This document shows, in pieces, positions 7,211-15,015 of a stretch of 15,780 bases of DNA. Both the position numbers and the translations under genes were made by a program. The DNA is taken from NCBI GenBank assembly GCA_020025425.1, contig JAHHSD010000043.1, forward strand, positions 1 to 15,780. The letters are read 5' to 3'. How positions within the stretch are numbered: the stretch's first letter is position 1; each line of letters starts with the position of its first letter. Under the pieces are notes generated by a model. That model had not been told where the DNA came from and ran no database searches. It saw nothing but the letters and a program-made list of their open reading frames with translations. This DNA comes from Oscillospiraceae bacterium. GTDB lineage: Bacteria; Bacillota; Clostridia; Oscillospirales; Oscillospiraceae.

Positions 7211-7243
7211 AAAAAAGAGAGAACCGGCCAAACCAGTTCTCTC
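7211..7243 (-). terminator. Terminator of the walRK-yycHI operon
   Basis: GAGAGAAC (7217-7224) pairs with GTTCTCTC (7236-7243). On the minus strand the stem is followed by six T (A run at 7211-7216). It lies just beyond the stop of the last operon gene. Confidence 0.9.
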
Positions 7244-7258
7244 CAATTCAGACAGGAT

Positions 7259-8086
7259 TCAGTTTACTCTGCTCAGGCTCCCGCTCATGGTATCCAGCTG
7301 ATAGGTGCCTGTATCTGTGGTGATGTACCAGGCGGGCAGCAGGGGGATGGGCTCTGTCAGGGTGGAACCCACAATGTAGGCCTCTGTCACGCTGTCAATG
7401 CGGCTGCACACGTCGCCCAGCGCGTTCAGCCCCGTATAAAACTTCATCAGGCCGGTGGCCACCGTGATGGGCTCTCCGCTGTCCGGCTCCGGTCTGCCCA
7501 CCAGACGCCGTCCGCCGGTGATGCTGGTCAGCTCCCCGTTCCGGTAATTGACCGTGGCCTGACAGCTCAGCAGGGGAACTCCCTCCCACATCTCCTTAAA
7601 AACGAGAGAGGTCACATCCTCCGTCTGGCTGCTGCTCACATACTCTCCCTGAAACTCCATCCGCTTCAGGACCTGTCTGGCCTGTTCCTCCATGTCCTGA
7701 TGGTCCAACATGAGAAACCCCGACGCAAACTGGGCGGAAAATTCGCCGTTGCTGTGGAACTGGACGGAGCCGTGGTCGTTATGATACCGGTAGACCTCCG
7801 CGCCCCGCTCCTCCACAACCACCTCTCCGGCCAACAGAGCGGCGGCCAGCGCCTTCTCCTGCTCCACACTCCGGCGGACCGCCATGGGCTCCAGCTTCAC
7901 CGATTTTGGAATAGCGCCCTCGGCCAGCTTGATCCCTCTCTCCTCCAGAAAAAGCACGGCGTCCTGTCTGGCCTGCTCCTTCATGGTCCAATCCTGGATA
8001 CTCCGGCTGACCGCCAGCAGCAGCAGGCACAGATTTGTCCCCAGTAAAATCATAATGATGATATTTTTGATTTTAGGCCAGGCCAT
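7259..8086 (-). CDS. yycI: YycI-like regulator of the WalK sensor kinase
   Basis: This 275-residue protein has one N-terminal membrane helix (residues 8-26) and an outside domain. The YycI-family reading comes from its size (Bacillus subtilis YycI is about 280), the topology, the C-terminal region (residues 150-275, with VNYRNGELTSITGGRRL and PAWYI segments) and its place directly after a YycH-like gene behind walK. In Bacillus, YycH and YycI bind WalK through their membrane helices and adjust its activity. The ATG at 8086 has AGGAGG nine bases upstream and lies 16 bases after the yycH stop, so the two are co-translated from one transcript. It is the last gene of the operon. Sequence similarity is diffuse, as usual in this family, so context carries much of the call. 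Confidence 0.78.
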   Translation of the reverse strand: MAWPKIKNIIIMILLGTNLCLLLLAVSRSIQDWTMKEQARQDAVLFLEERGIKLAEGAIPKSVKLEPMAVRRSVEQEKALAAALLAGEVVVEERGAEVYRYHNDHGSVQFHSNGEFSAQFASGFLMLDHQDMEEQARQVLKRMEFQGEYVSSSQTEDVTSLVFKEMWEGVPLLSCQATVNYRNGELTSITGGRRLVGRPEPDSGEPITVATGLMKFYTGLNALGDVCSRIDSVTEAYIVGSTLTEPIPLLPAWYITTDTGTYQLDTMSGSLSRVN

Positions 8087-8102
8087 CCACGCCCACCTCC
8101 TC

Positions 8103-9413
8103 TCACTCGGCCGTCCAGCCGGCGGTCACTGTCTCGCCGCCCGTATCGTAGTAGGCCAGGGACAGCTCGCTGCCCCGGCGGTCCATCGCCTCCATCGCCG
8201 CCATGGCCTGCTCCTCCGGCAGCACCACGCCGCGGCTGTCCGTCTCCGTATAGCTGCGCAGACGGATGGTGAATTGGGTGATTTCGTTTCCACGCACCTG
8301 GAACTGGGCGGCACTGCCGCCGCCCTCCAGCTCCACCCTGACACCGTCCAGGCTGTACCCGAACTCCAGCTGCCAGCCCTCCTTGTCCTGCCTGATTTCA
8401 CGCAGGTAGATCCGGGCCGCCCCCATCAGCGGCTCCACCGCGCCGCTCACCAGCTGGCGGCAGGCCTGGGCGATCTCAGGCAGCGCGGGCTGCCCATGCT
8501 GGCTGGGGATCAGATAGCGGGACCGGTCCCCCTCGGCGGTATAGCGCACCACCCCGTCTCCCGAGATACGCAGGGCGTCATTTCCGCTCAGAATGACCTG
8601 GTCCACACCGGAATAGGTGTAGCTGCTGGCGGGAAAGGACAGGGCCTGGAGCAGCGCAGCCAGGCGGCTGTCCCGGTCCACCCGATCGGTGGTGCCCTCC
8701 CCCTCCATGGGGTTGGCGGCGGTGTAGATCCGGGGACGGGGCCGATCTGTCAGGATCAGGGTCTCCCCGTCCAGGCCGCTGTACTGTTCCAGCTCAAAGG
8801 CAAAGGCCGCTCCGTTATCCACCACGCCCTGGAGCGCATTGTCCAGCTGGTCCGGGGTCACCACCCCGGCCCGGCTGGCGTAGTACGTCCCATCTTCGGT
8901 ATCCCGGTAGTAGAGGGTCACATGGTCCCCCTCCCTGGCCAGGAGCAGACGGCGGACCGTCCCCTCCAGGCCGTTATCCGCCCCGGAGAACCAGGTGGAC
9001 AGCACCGACAGGGGCATCTCCCCCAACAGGTCAAAATACAGGCTGGAGGTCCCACTCAGGGCCTGTCTCCACACCTTCTCGTCCACCTGCTCCGGCCGCT
9101 CCATTCCACCCAGAGCCTCCCGGAGCAGGCTGGCCACGGACTGAAAGCACTGGTCGGAGATGGTCTGGTCATACTGCACGCCAAAGCGGGCCATGCTCTC
9201 CCCGTTCCAGCTGGACAGCACCAGCCGGGCGGGCCAGATCATGCTCCCCTTCATCTGATTCTCCGTCGGCCTGGCCTGGCTCCCGCCCGCTTCCTCGCGG
9301 ACCACCCCCGCCAGGGGGGTGTGCAGGGCCAGGAACACCGCGCTGCATGTGAGCAGCACGATCAGGACGTCCTTGCCCGCCTCGATCAGGCGGGCCCTTT
9401 TTTTATCCTCCAT
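8103..9413 (-). CDS. yycH: YycH-like regulator of the WalK sensor kinase
   Basis: This 436-residue protein has one N-terminal membrane helix (about residues 15-37) after a charged cytoplasmic start, then a large outside domain with no enzymatic motif. The size (Bacillus subtilis YycH is about 455), topology and position between walK and a yycI-like gene identify it. Known family members form a complex with YycI and WalK at the membrane and modulate signalling. The ATG at 9413 overlaps the last 11 bases of walK, whose stop TAA lies within the GGAGGATAA after the ATG; GAGGGA seven bases upstream serves as ribosome binding site. This gives tight translational coupling to the kinase. The recognition is mostly from architecture and context, since these domains diverge fast. 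Confidence 0.75.
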   Translation of the reverse strand: MEDKKRARLIEAGKDVLIVLLTCSAVFLALHTPLAGVVREEAGGSQARPTENQMKGSMIWPARLVLSSWNGESMARFGVQYDQTISDQCFQSVASLLREALGGMERPEQVDEKVWRQALSGTSSLYFDLLGEMPLSVLSTWFSGADNGLEGTVRRLLLAREGDHVTLYYRDTEDGTYYASRAGVVTPDQLDNALQGVVDNGAAFAFELEQYSGLDGETLILTDRPRPRIYTAANPMEGEGTTDRVDRDSRLAALLQALSFPASSYTYSGVDQVILSGNDALRISGDGVVRYTAEGDRSRYLIPSQHGQPALPEIAQACRQLVSGAVEPLMGAARIYLREIRQDKEGWQLEFGYSLDGVRVELEGGGSAAQFQVRGNEITQFTIRLRSYTETDSRGVVLPEEQAMAAMEAMDRRGSELSLAYYDTGGETVTAGWTAE

Positions 9414-11166
9414 AGCTGGGTCCCTCGATCTTCAGTTCCATGCGCATGGCCAGGCCGGGTCCCTCTTTGTCGGCCAGCTCCAGCACGCCCTCATGGCGGT
9501 TGATAATTTCCTTGGCGATGGACAGACCCAGTCCGGTCCCGCCCGACTGGCGGGAGCGGGCCTTGTCCACCCGGTAGAAGCGCTCGAAAATCCGGGCGCG
9601 GTCCTTCTCCGGGATGCCGATGCCGTTGTCCTCCACCTGCATCCAGACCCGGTCCCCGGCCCGTCCGGCCAGAATGCGGATCAGGCCCCCGTCCGGGGTA
9701 TATTTGATGGAGTTGGACACAATGTTCATCATCACCTGGACCACCCGCTCCCGGTCTGCCACAATGTCGGGCAGGTCGGGCTCCATCTCCAGTTCCAGGG
9801 TGTGGCTGTGGCGCTGGGCCTCCATATACACCGCATTGTACAGGTCCTGCACCGCATTGGCGAAGGAGAAGCGCACCAGCTTCAGATCATTCCGGCCCGA
9901 GTCGAACCGGGACAGGGTGAGCAGATCCTGGACGATGTGGGTCATGCGGTCGCTCTCATTGAGGATGATGCCCAGAAATTTTTTCTCCATGTCAAAGGGG
10001 ATGTCCCCCGCACTGTCCGCCAGGGTCTCGGCGTAGGAGCGGATGTTGGTCAGGGGGGTGCGCAGCTCGTGGGAGACGTTGGCCACAAATTCCCGGCGCA
10101 TCTCCTCGTTTTTGCGCTGCTCGGTCACGTCGTGCAGCACCGCCATCACTCCCGCGTGGCTCTCCCGGTCAAAGGGGGCCAGGGACAGCTGCATATACTG
10201 CCCCTGCTTCATCAGCTCCCCCTGGAGATAGTCGGGGGCCGCCAGGGCCTGCTCCAGCGGGGCCACCTCCCCGAAGAGCTGGTCATAGGTGGTGTCCGGT
10301 CCGATGCTCCGGCCCAGCATGGCGGCGGCAGCCGGGTTGGAGTGGATCAGGTGTCCGTCTCCGGAAAAGGCCACCACACCGTCTGTCATGTGGAGGAACA
10401 GGGTGTCCAGCTTGTTGCGCTCGTTTTCCACCTGGCGCAGGGTGTCCCGCAGCTGGCGGGCCATGTCGTTGAAGGCGTCGGTGAGCACACCGATCTCATC
10501 CCGCGAGTCCACCTCGATGCGGCTGGAGAAGTCCCCCTCTGCCACCCGCTTTGCCCCCTCGGTCAGCCGGCGGACCGGGGTGACCATGGTCTTGGAGAGC
10601 AGGAAGGAGAGCAGGATGGAGATAATCAGTCCAAAGGCCAGGGCCTCCAGAATCAGAATCAGCATCTGCCCGGTCAGGTTGGAGACGGTGGCCTTATTGT
10701 CCAGAATATAGATGATATAGTTGGAGTCCCCCCGGCGGATGGGGATGGCCACATCCATGAAGTCGGCGGCCACATTGCTCTCGCTGCCGATCTCGCCCCG
10801 GACGGCGGCAGTCAGATTTTCCGTGTACTCCAGCTTCCTGCCCCGCTCCGGGTCGCCGCCGGTGAGGTAGGCCCCGGTCTCGTCCAGAATGTAGATCTGG
10901 CGGCTCAGGCCGTCCACGCCCAACTCACCGGAGTAGCCCGAGATCACCCGCTCCAGCATCTCGGCTCCGTTCTCCTCGTTCTCCGTCTCTGTGCGCAGGT
11001 CGGAGACCATCCCGCTGTCACTGAAGCGCTCCGCGATCCGGGTGTAGAAGTCCTCCAGATAGAAGGCCTCCACCGAGTTGATGAGGAACGCGCCCACCAC
11101 TGTCATCAGAGACAGGATCAGCAGCACCAGGATCATCACTAATTTTGTATGCAGACTGCGCATCAT
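9403..11166 (-). CDS. walK: WalK-type sensor histidine kinase
   Basis: This 587-residue kinase has the full WalK layout: membrane helix (residues 9-30), outside sensor domain (31-165), second helix (168-190), HAMP (191-243), PAS (about 250-345), dimerisation/phosphoacceptor domain with His366 in VSHELRTP, and an ATPase domain with the N box at Asn485, DNGIGIP (513-519) and GGTGLGL (542-548). All catalytic motifs are intact. It should autophosphorylate on His366 and pass phosphate to the response regulator encoded just upstream; in relatives this pair controls wall hydrolases and wall turnover. The start ATG 11166 (an ATG repeats at 11163) follows GGAGGAGAGAGGTG and lies 28 bases after the walR stop. 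The WalK identity rather than another PAS-HAMP kinase (such as PhoR) rests on the YycH/YycI neighbours. Confidence 0.9.
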   Translation of the reverse strand: MMRSLHTKLVMILVLLILSLMTVVGAFLINSVEAFYLEDFYTRIAERFSDSGMVSDLRTETENEENGAEMLERVISGYSGELGVDGLSRQIYILDETGAYLTGGDPERGRKLEYTENLTAAVRGEIGSESNVAADFMDVAIPIRRGDSNYIIYILDNKATVSNLTGQMLILILEALAFGLIISILLSFLLSKTMVTPVRRLTEGAKRVAEGDFSSRIEVDSRDEIGVLTDAFNDMARQLRDTLRQVENERNKLDTLFLHMTDGVVAFSGDGHLIHSNPAAAAMLGRSIGPDTTYDQLFGEVAPLEQALAAPDYLQGELMKQGQYMQLSLAPFDRESHAGVMAVLHDVTEQRKNEEMRREFVANVSHELRTPLTNIRSYAETLADSAGDIPFDMEKKFLGIILNESDRMTHIVQDLLTLSRFDSGRNDLKLVRFSFANAVQDLYNAVYMEAQRHSHTLELEMEPDLPDIVADRERVVQVMMNIVSNSIKYTPDGGLIRILAGRAGDRVWMQVEDNGIGIPEKDRARIFERFYRVDKARSRQSGGTGLGLSIAKEIINRHEGVLELADKEGPGLAMRMELKIEGPSYGG

Positions 11167-11194
11167 CGGCGGTCACCTCTCTCCTCCGGGCGGC

Positions 11195-11899
11195 TCATTT
11201 CCCAAAATAATAGCCCATGCCCCGCTTGGTCACAATAAAGGTGGGGCTGGCCGGGTCGTCCTCGATCTTCTCACGCAGGCGGCGGATGGCCACATCCACC
11301 GCGCGGACGTCACCCACATAGCCCTCGTAGTTCCACACGTTCTCCATCAGGGCCTCCCGGGAGAACACCTTTCCCGGCTGGGCGGCCAGGAAGCGGATCA
11401 GATCGTACTCCCGCTGGGACAGCTCCAGGGGCTTTCCGTCCTTATAGACGGTCATCTGCTCGGTATCCACCGACACCCGGCCCAGCTGCTTCACACTCTC
11501 GGGCTTCTCCTTCTCGGGCTGGGCGCTCTTCATGGAGACGCGGCGGATATTGGCCTTGACCCGGGCCAGCAGCTCCCGCATGGAAAAGGGCTTTGTGATG
11601 TAGTCGTCCGCCCCCAGCTCCAGGCCCAGGACCTTGTCGGTCTCCTCCTCCCGGGCGGTCAGCATGATGATGGGGGTGGCATAGCCCTCCTCCCGCAGCT
11701 GGCGGCACACCTCAAAGCCGTCCAGCTCGGGCAGCATCAGGTCCAGCAGGATCAGGTCCGGGTTCTCCTCCCGGGCCAGCTGGAGCCCCGTCCGGCCGTC
11801 GTAGGCCTCCAGGGTGTCGTACCCCTCCCGGGCCAGATTGAAGGACAGGATGTCCACGATATTCTGCTCATCTTCCACAATGAGGACCTTTTTGGCCAT
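11195..11899 (-). CDS. walR: WalR-type response regulator (OmpR/PhoB family)
   Basis: This 234-residue protein has a receiver domain with acidic Asp10-Glu11 region, phosphoacceptor Asp53 (LLDLMLPELDG), Thr81 and Lys103 (KPF), and a winged-helix DNA-binding domain from about residue 130 to the end (REALMENVW ... VDVAIRRLREKIE ... TKRGMGYYF). Size and layout match WalR (Bacillus subtilis 235 residues). It binds DNA after phosphorylation by the kinase downstream. The start is ATG 11899, seven bases after GGAGGA; a GTG one codon earlier would leave only four bases and is less likely. The ribosome binding site lies at the very end of the Nudix gene, whose stop is 13 bases upstream, so it belongs to that transcript. 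No walJ or htrA follows, unlike the Bacillus operon. Confidence 0.92.
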   Translation of the reverse strand: MAKKVLIVEDEQNIVDILSFNLAREGYDTLEAYDGRTGLQLAREENPDLILLDLMLPELDGFEVCRQLREEGYATPIIMLTAREEETDKVLGLELGADDYITKPFSMRELLARVKANIRRVSMKSAQPEKEKPESVKQLGRVSVDTEQMTVYKDGKPLELSQREYDLIRFLAAQPGKVFSREALMENVWNYEGYVGDVRAVDVAIRRLREKIEDDPASPTFIVTKRGMGYYFGK

Positions 11900-11912
11900 C
11901 ACGATCTCCTCC

Positions 11913-12461
11913 TTAGTTCTTTTCCCGCTCCAGAAACAGCTTGACCTTCAGGGCGGTTGCCACCGTCTTGGCGTCGGTGATCTCGCCGGACATGATCCGG
12001 TCCACCAGCTCCGCAAAGGGCATGGTCACCACATCCAGAAACTCGTCCTCGTCCGGGTGGCAGGGGCCCTGGCGCAGATCCCGGGCCAGGAACATGTGCA
12101 GCTGCTCGTCACAGAAGCCGGGGGAGGCATAGATGCTCCCCAGGGGGATCAGCTCCCCGGCCTCCAGGCCGGTCTCCTCCCCCAGCTCCCGGCGGGCGGC
12201 CTGGGCGGGGTCCTCGTTCTCCCGGTCCAGCTTGCCCGCGGGCACCTCCAGCAGCAGCCGGTGCAGGGGGTAGCGGTACTGGCGGACCAGGCTCACCGTG
12301 CCGTCTGCCCCCAGAGGCAGGATGCCCACCCCGCCCGGATGCCGGCAGACCTCCCGCAGGGCCGGCTTTCCGTCGGGCAGCTGCGCGGTGTCCACCTGGA
12401 CCGTCATGATCTTCCCCTCGAAGATGGTCTTGCTCTCCAGCGTCTTTTCTGTCAGATCCAT
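11913..12461 (-). CDS. nudF: Nudix hydrolase, ADP-ribose pyrophosphatase type
   Basis: This 182-residue cytoplasmic enzyme should cleave ADP-ribose to AMP and ribose 5-phosphate, using Mg2+. The Nudix box starts at Gly76 in VPAGKLD and ends in RELGEETGL (91-99), with metal-binding Glu92, Glu95 and Glu96. Between Gly76 and the next conserved Glu (Glu83) there are six residues instead of the usual five, a one-residue insertion. The PAGKLD context and SPGFCDE (113-119) match the NudF subfamily. It is the first gene of the operon: an extended -10 promoter lies upstream and walR starts 13 bases after its stop. The ATG at 12461 has AGGAG nine bases upstream. Why a nucleotide-sugar housecleaning enzyme leads a wall-sensing operon is not evident. 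Confidence 0.9.
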   Translation of the reverse strand: MDLTEKTLESKTIFEGKIMTVQVDTAQLPDGKPALREVCRHPGGVGILPLGADGTVSLVRQYRYPLHRLLLEVPAGKLDRENEDPAQAARRELGEETGLEAGELIPLGSIYASPGFCDEQLHMFLARDLRQGPCHPDEDEFLDVVTMPFAELVDRIMSGEITDAKTVATALKVKLFLEREKN

Positions 12462-12532
12462 GAACCTTCACTCCTACCTGAGATCGCCTGGCACCCCCTG
12501 TATTTCCGGGGCAGGCGGCATAATAGTAATTT

Positions 12533-12561
12533 ATTATACCACCATTCCCTGCTCTTTTCCA
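12533..12561 (-). promoter_or_regulatory. Promoter of the Nudix-walRK-yycHI operon
   Basis: On the minus strand a perfect TATAAT (12533-12538) with an extended TG two bases upstream, and TGGAAA (12556-12561) 17 bases upstream as a weak -35. It lies about 70 bases before the Nudix start and is divergent from the dusB promoter. Confidence 0.75.
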
Positions 12562-12592
12562 GTGCAATCCCGGGACATGGCCGGGACAGACC

Positions 12593-12621
12593 TTGTCAAG
12601 CCTACCCCGGTATGATAAAAT
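12593..12621 (+). promoter_or_regulatory. Promoter of the dusB-sigma-anti-sigma unit
   Basis: TTGTCA (12593-12598), 17 bases, then TAAAAT (12616-12621) with an extended TG at 12613-12614. Transcription should start near 12628, 30 bases before dusB. The two start regions of the divergent operons are separate, with no overlap of the core elements. Confidence 0.82.
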
Positions 12622-12657
12622 AGCCCGTACAAAATCCGCCGGGAAACAGAGGTAATT

Positions 12658-13629
12658 ATGATATCCATTGGAACCGTTCAAATTGAAACACCCCTGGCAC
12701 TGGGCCCCATGGCCGGCGTCACCGACATGGCCTTCCGCACCATCTGCCGGGAGCAGGGCGCCGGACTGACCTGCACGGAGATGGTCAGCGCCAAGGCCCT
12801 GTGCTATCAGGATAAAAAATCCATCCCCCTGCTCCAGCTGGGGGAGAACGAGCACCCCGCCGCCGTCCAAATCTTCGGCAGCGACCCGGTGTGCATGCAG
12901 GAGGGCGCCGCCATCGCCCACGAGCGCTCCGGTGCCGACCTCATCGACATCAACATGGGCTGTCCGGTGCCCAAGGTGGCCAACTCCGGGGACGGCTCCG
13001 CCCTGATGCGCACCCCCGACCTGGCCGTCAAGGTGGCCGAGGCGGTCATCCGGGGGGCGGGCTGTCCGGTGACGGTGAAATTCCGTCTGGGCTGGGACAA
13101 GGGCTCCATCAACTGCGTGGAGTTCGCCAAGGCCATGGAGGAGGCCGGCGTGTCCGCCGTGGCCGTCCACGGCCGCACCCGGGCCCAGATGTACGCCGGC
13201 ACCGCCAACTGGGACTACATCCGCGCCGTCAAGGAGGCGGTAAAAATCCCCGTCATCGCCAACGGCGACGTGTTCAAGGGGACCGACGCCCCCCGCATCC
13301 TGAAATACACCGGGGCGGACATCGCCATGATCGGCCGGGGTGTCTTTGGCAACCCCTGGCTCTTTGCCCAGTGCAAGGCCGCCCTGGAGGGCCGGGAGAT
13401 CCCCGAGATGCCCCCGCTGGCCCAGCGGTGCGACACCGCTGTGCGCCAGTTCGAGCTGGCCGCCGCCAACAAGGGGGAGAAGATCGCCTGTCTGGAGGCC
13501 AGAAAGCAGTACGCCTGGTACCTGAAGGGGGTCCCCCACGCCGGGTACTACAAGGAGCAGATCGTCAAGATCACCTGTCTGGAGGACGTCTACCAGATCA
13601 CAAAGGGAATCAAGCGGGACCTGTGCTGA
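12658..13629 (+). CDS. dusB: tRNA-dihydrouridine synthase, DusB type
   Basis: This 323-residue FMN enzyme reduces specific uridines in the D-loop of tRNA using NADPH. It is a TIM barrel with GPMAGVTD (16-23, usually APMAGVTD), the catalytic loop NMGCPVPKV with Cys102, Lys141 in VKFRLG, His171 in HGRTRAQMY, ANGDV (201-205) and the phosphate-binding IGRGVFGNPW (225-234), then the C-terminal helical tRNA-binding domain. All key residues are present. The ATG at 12658 follows AGAGG (12648-12652). It is the first gene of the unit; 33 bases with no terminator separate it from the sigma factor start, so the sigma gene is probably read from the same promoter. A dus gene ahead of an ECF sigma pair looks like linkage by position, with no functional tie visible. 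Confidence 0.95.
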   Translation: MISIGTVQIETPLALGPMAGVTDMAFRTICREQGAGLTCTEMVSAKALCYQDKKSIPLLQLGENEHPAAVQIFGSDPVCMQEGAAIAHERSGADLIDINMGCPVPKVANSGDGSALMRTPDLAVKVAEAVIRGAGCPVTVKFRLGWDKGSINCVEFAKAMEEAGVSAVAVHGRTRAQMYAGTANWDYIRAVKEAVKIPVIANGDVFKGTDAPRILKYTGADIAMIGRGVFGNPWLFAQCKAALEGREIPEMPPLAQRCDTAVRQFELAAANKGEKIACLEARKQYAWYLKGVPHAGYYKEQIVKITCLEDVYQITKGIKRDLC

Positions 13630-13662
13630 CCCCAGCCGGGCCCCCACAAGGAGGTGGAGCAT

Positions 13663-14286
13663 GTGACCGAGGAGGAGCTGGTCCGGCTGGCCAGGCAGGG
13701 CGATCAGTCCGCCTTTGAACAGCTGGTCCGGGACAACGAAAAACGGATCTACAATCTTGCCCTGCGCATGGCGGGCCACCCGGAGGACGCCCTGGACCTG
13801 TCCCAGGAGATCTTTCTCAACGCCTGGAAGGGCCTGAGCGCCTTCAAGGGGGACAGCTCCTTCGCCACCTGGCTCTACCGCCTGGCCAGCAACGCCTGTG
13901 TGGACTTTCTCCGCAGTCAGAAGCGGCAGCGGGAGGCGGCGGGCTTCGCCCTGTCCCTGGACGACGAGGACGCCCCCTCCCCGCCGGTGGACAGCGTGGA
14001 GCTCCCCCACGCCCAGCTGGAGCGGCGGGAGCGGGAGCGGGCCCTCCACCGGGCCCTCCAGCGCCTGCCTGACCACCACCGCCAGATTCTGGTGATGCGG
14101 GAGCTCCAGGGACTGAGCTACCAGGAGATGAGCCAGGCCCTGGACCTGGACCTGGGGACGGTGAAATCCCGGCTCACCCGGGCCCGGCTGGCTCTGCGAA
14201 AAATTCTTTTGCGTGATGGGAACTTTTTTACCGTCTCATCGTCTACATGGATAGAGAATGAAATGACCCCCAAGGAAAGGAAGTGA
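13663..14286 (+). CDS. ECF-type RNA polymerase sigma factor
   Basis: This 207-residue protein has the two-domain ECF layout: sigma region 2 (residues 16-84, with DLSQEIFLNAWKGL and a TWLYRLASNACVDFLR core) and region 4 (127-181, with LPDHHRQILVMRELQGLSYQEMSQAL and LGTVKSRLTRAR). It resembles the SigW/RpoE-like group and directs RNA polymerase to GGAAC/CGTC-type promoters. The start is GTG 13663, because AAGGAGG (13648-13654) is eight bases upstream; a GTG at 13654 overlaps that site and ATG 13661 runs straight into a stop. The tail after region 4 (residues 184-207, with GNFF at 186-189) is not part of the sigma fold, and its bases form an ECF-type promoter. The anti-sigma gene follows after six bases. 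Confidence 0.93.
   Translation: MTEEELVRLARQGDQSAFEQLVRDNEKRIYNLALRMAGHPEDALDLSQEIFLNAWKGLSAFKGDSSFATWLYRLASNACVDFLRSQKRQREAAGFALSLDDEDAPSPPVDSVELPHAQLERRERERALHRALQRLPDHHRQILVMRELQGLSYQEMSQALDLDLGTVKSRLTRARLALRKILLRDGNFFTVSSSTWIENEMTPKERK
14219..14245 (+). promoter_or_regulatory. ECF-type promoter inside the 3' end of the sigma gene
   Basis: GGAAC (14219-14223), six T and a total of 16 bases, then CGTCTA (14240-14245) match the ECF sigma consensus (GGAAC or TGAAAC, N16, CGTC/CGTCTA). The stretch is AT-rich compared with the rest of the sigma gene and lies 48 bases before the anti-sigma start. A transcript would begin near 14253 and include only the anti-sigma gene. The match is direct; use by this sigma factor is inferred. 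Confidence 0.6.
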
Positions 14287-14292
14287 ACCGGC

Positions 14293-14997
14293 ATGGAGCG
14301 CTGCGTCCCCTATCTTGATCTGATCAGCCAGGCCCTGGACGGCCCCCTCTCCGAGACGGACCGACAGGATTTGGACTGCCATCTGCGCCAGTGCCCCCTA
14401 TGCCGGGAGCTGGATGCCCAGCTGCGCCAGCTCCACGACCAGATGGCCCAGCTGCCCCAGGCGGAGGTCCCCGAGGACTTCACCCAGGGCGTGATGGACC
14501 GGATCCGGGCCCTGGAGGAGCACCCCAAGGTGGTCCCCCTGTTCCGCCGCCCCCAGTTCAAGGCGCTGCTGGGACTGGCCGCCTGTTCCGCCCTTGTCAT
14601 CGGGATCTGGTCGGCCCAGCCCGGAACACCGGCCGCTCCCTCCCCTGCTTCCCCCTCCGGCTCCGCCCCTCCGAGCATTACCGCAAGGGCCAAGCTCCCG
14701 GATGCGTCGGTCCCCCCCACCGCATTTGCCATGCTCCCGGCGGACGCGGATACCCTGGATCAGGACGAGCTGGTGCGCCAGGTCCGCGAGACCCTGGGCG
14801 AGCAGCCCGGCGTGGTGGCCCTCCTTTCGGCCATCCCCTCCGAGCTTGCGGACACCGGCCGCCAGCTGACCGACGCCCAGAACCGGACCCTCCTGGTGCT
14901 GGATAGGCATTCCCCAAAAGCAGACGAGGCCCTGGCCCACGCCCTGCGCACCTTTGAGCTGGGGGAGGGCCCCATCGTACTGATCGTGTGGCCCTGA
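14293..14997 (+). CDS. Zinc-binding transmembrane anti-sigma factor
   Basis: This 234-residue protein should hold the sigma factor at the membrane. Its N-terminus has the zinc anti-sigma (ZAS) signature His30-x3-Cys34-x2-Cys37 in a two-helix domain (residues 5-60), which binds ECF sigma region 2/4. A single membrane helix follows (about 89-106), then a Pro/Ser/Ala-rich linker (107-145) and an outside domain (150-234) that I do not recognise and which may sense the signal. The start ATG 14293 is six bases after the sigma stop; AAGGAAG over the stop is the ribosome binding site, so the pair is translationally linked. An internal promoter at 14219-14245 could raise anti-sigma alone. A terminator lies 18 bases after the stop. 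Confidence 0.85.
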   Translation: MERCVPYLDLISQALDGPLSETDRQDLDCHLRQCPLCRELDAQLRQLHDQMAQLPQAEVPEDFTQGVMDRIRALEEHPKVVPLFRRPQFKALLGLAACSALVIGIWSAQPGTPAAPSPASPSGSAPPSITARAKLPDASVPPTAFAMLPADADTLDQDELVRQVRETLGEQPGVVALLSAIPSELADTGRQLTDAQNRTLLVLDRHSPKADEALAHALRTFELGEGPIVLIVWP

Positions 14998-15015
14998 ACC
15001 TTCACACATTCAAAC

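Noticed and set aside
7098..7301. 67-codon plus-strand frame between murI and yycI
   Set aside because: It crosses a minus-strand terminator and enters yycI antisense; the AT-rich part is better explained as promoter.
7884..9503. Plus-strand open frame of 539 codons opposite yycH and yycI
   Set aside because: Antisense shadow; composition is repetitive and no motif is seen.
9319..11142. Plus-strand open frame of 607 codons opposite walK
   Set aside because: Antisense shadow of a fully recognised kinase; no ribosome binding site or domain pattern.
11195..12461. PhoP/PhoR identity for the two-component pair
   Set aside because: Domain layout alone would allow it, but YycH- and YycI-like genes directly after the kinase favour WalRK.
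12109..14079. Very long minus-strand open frame (656 codons) across the Nudix 5' half, dusB and the sigma gene
   Set aside because: It is antisense to recognised genes, has low-complexity Gly/His/Val-rich composition typical of GC-rich shadows, and crosses two divergent promoters.
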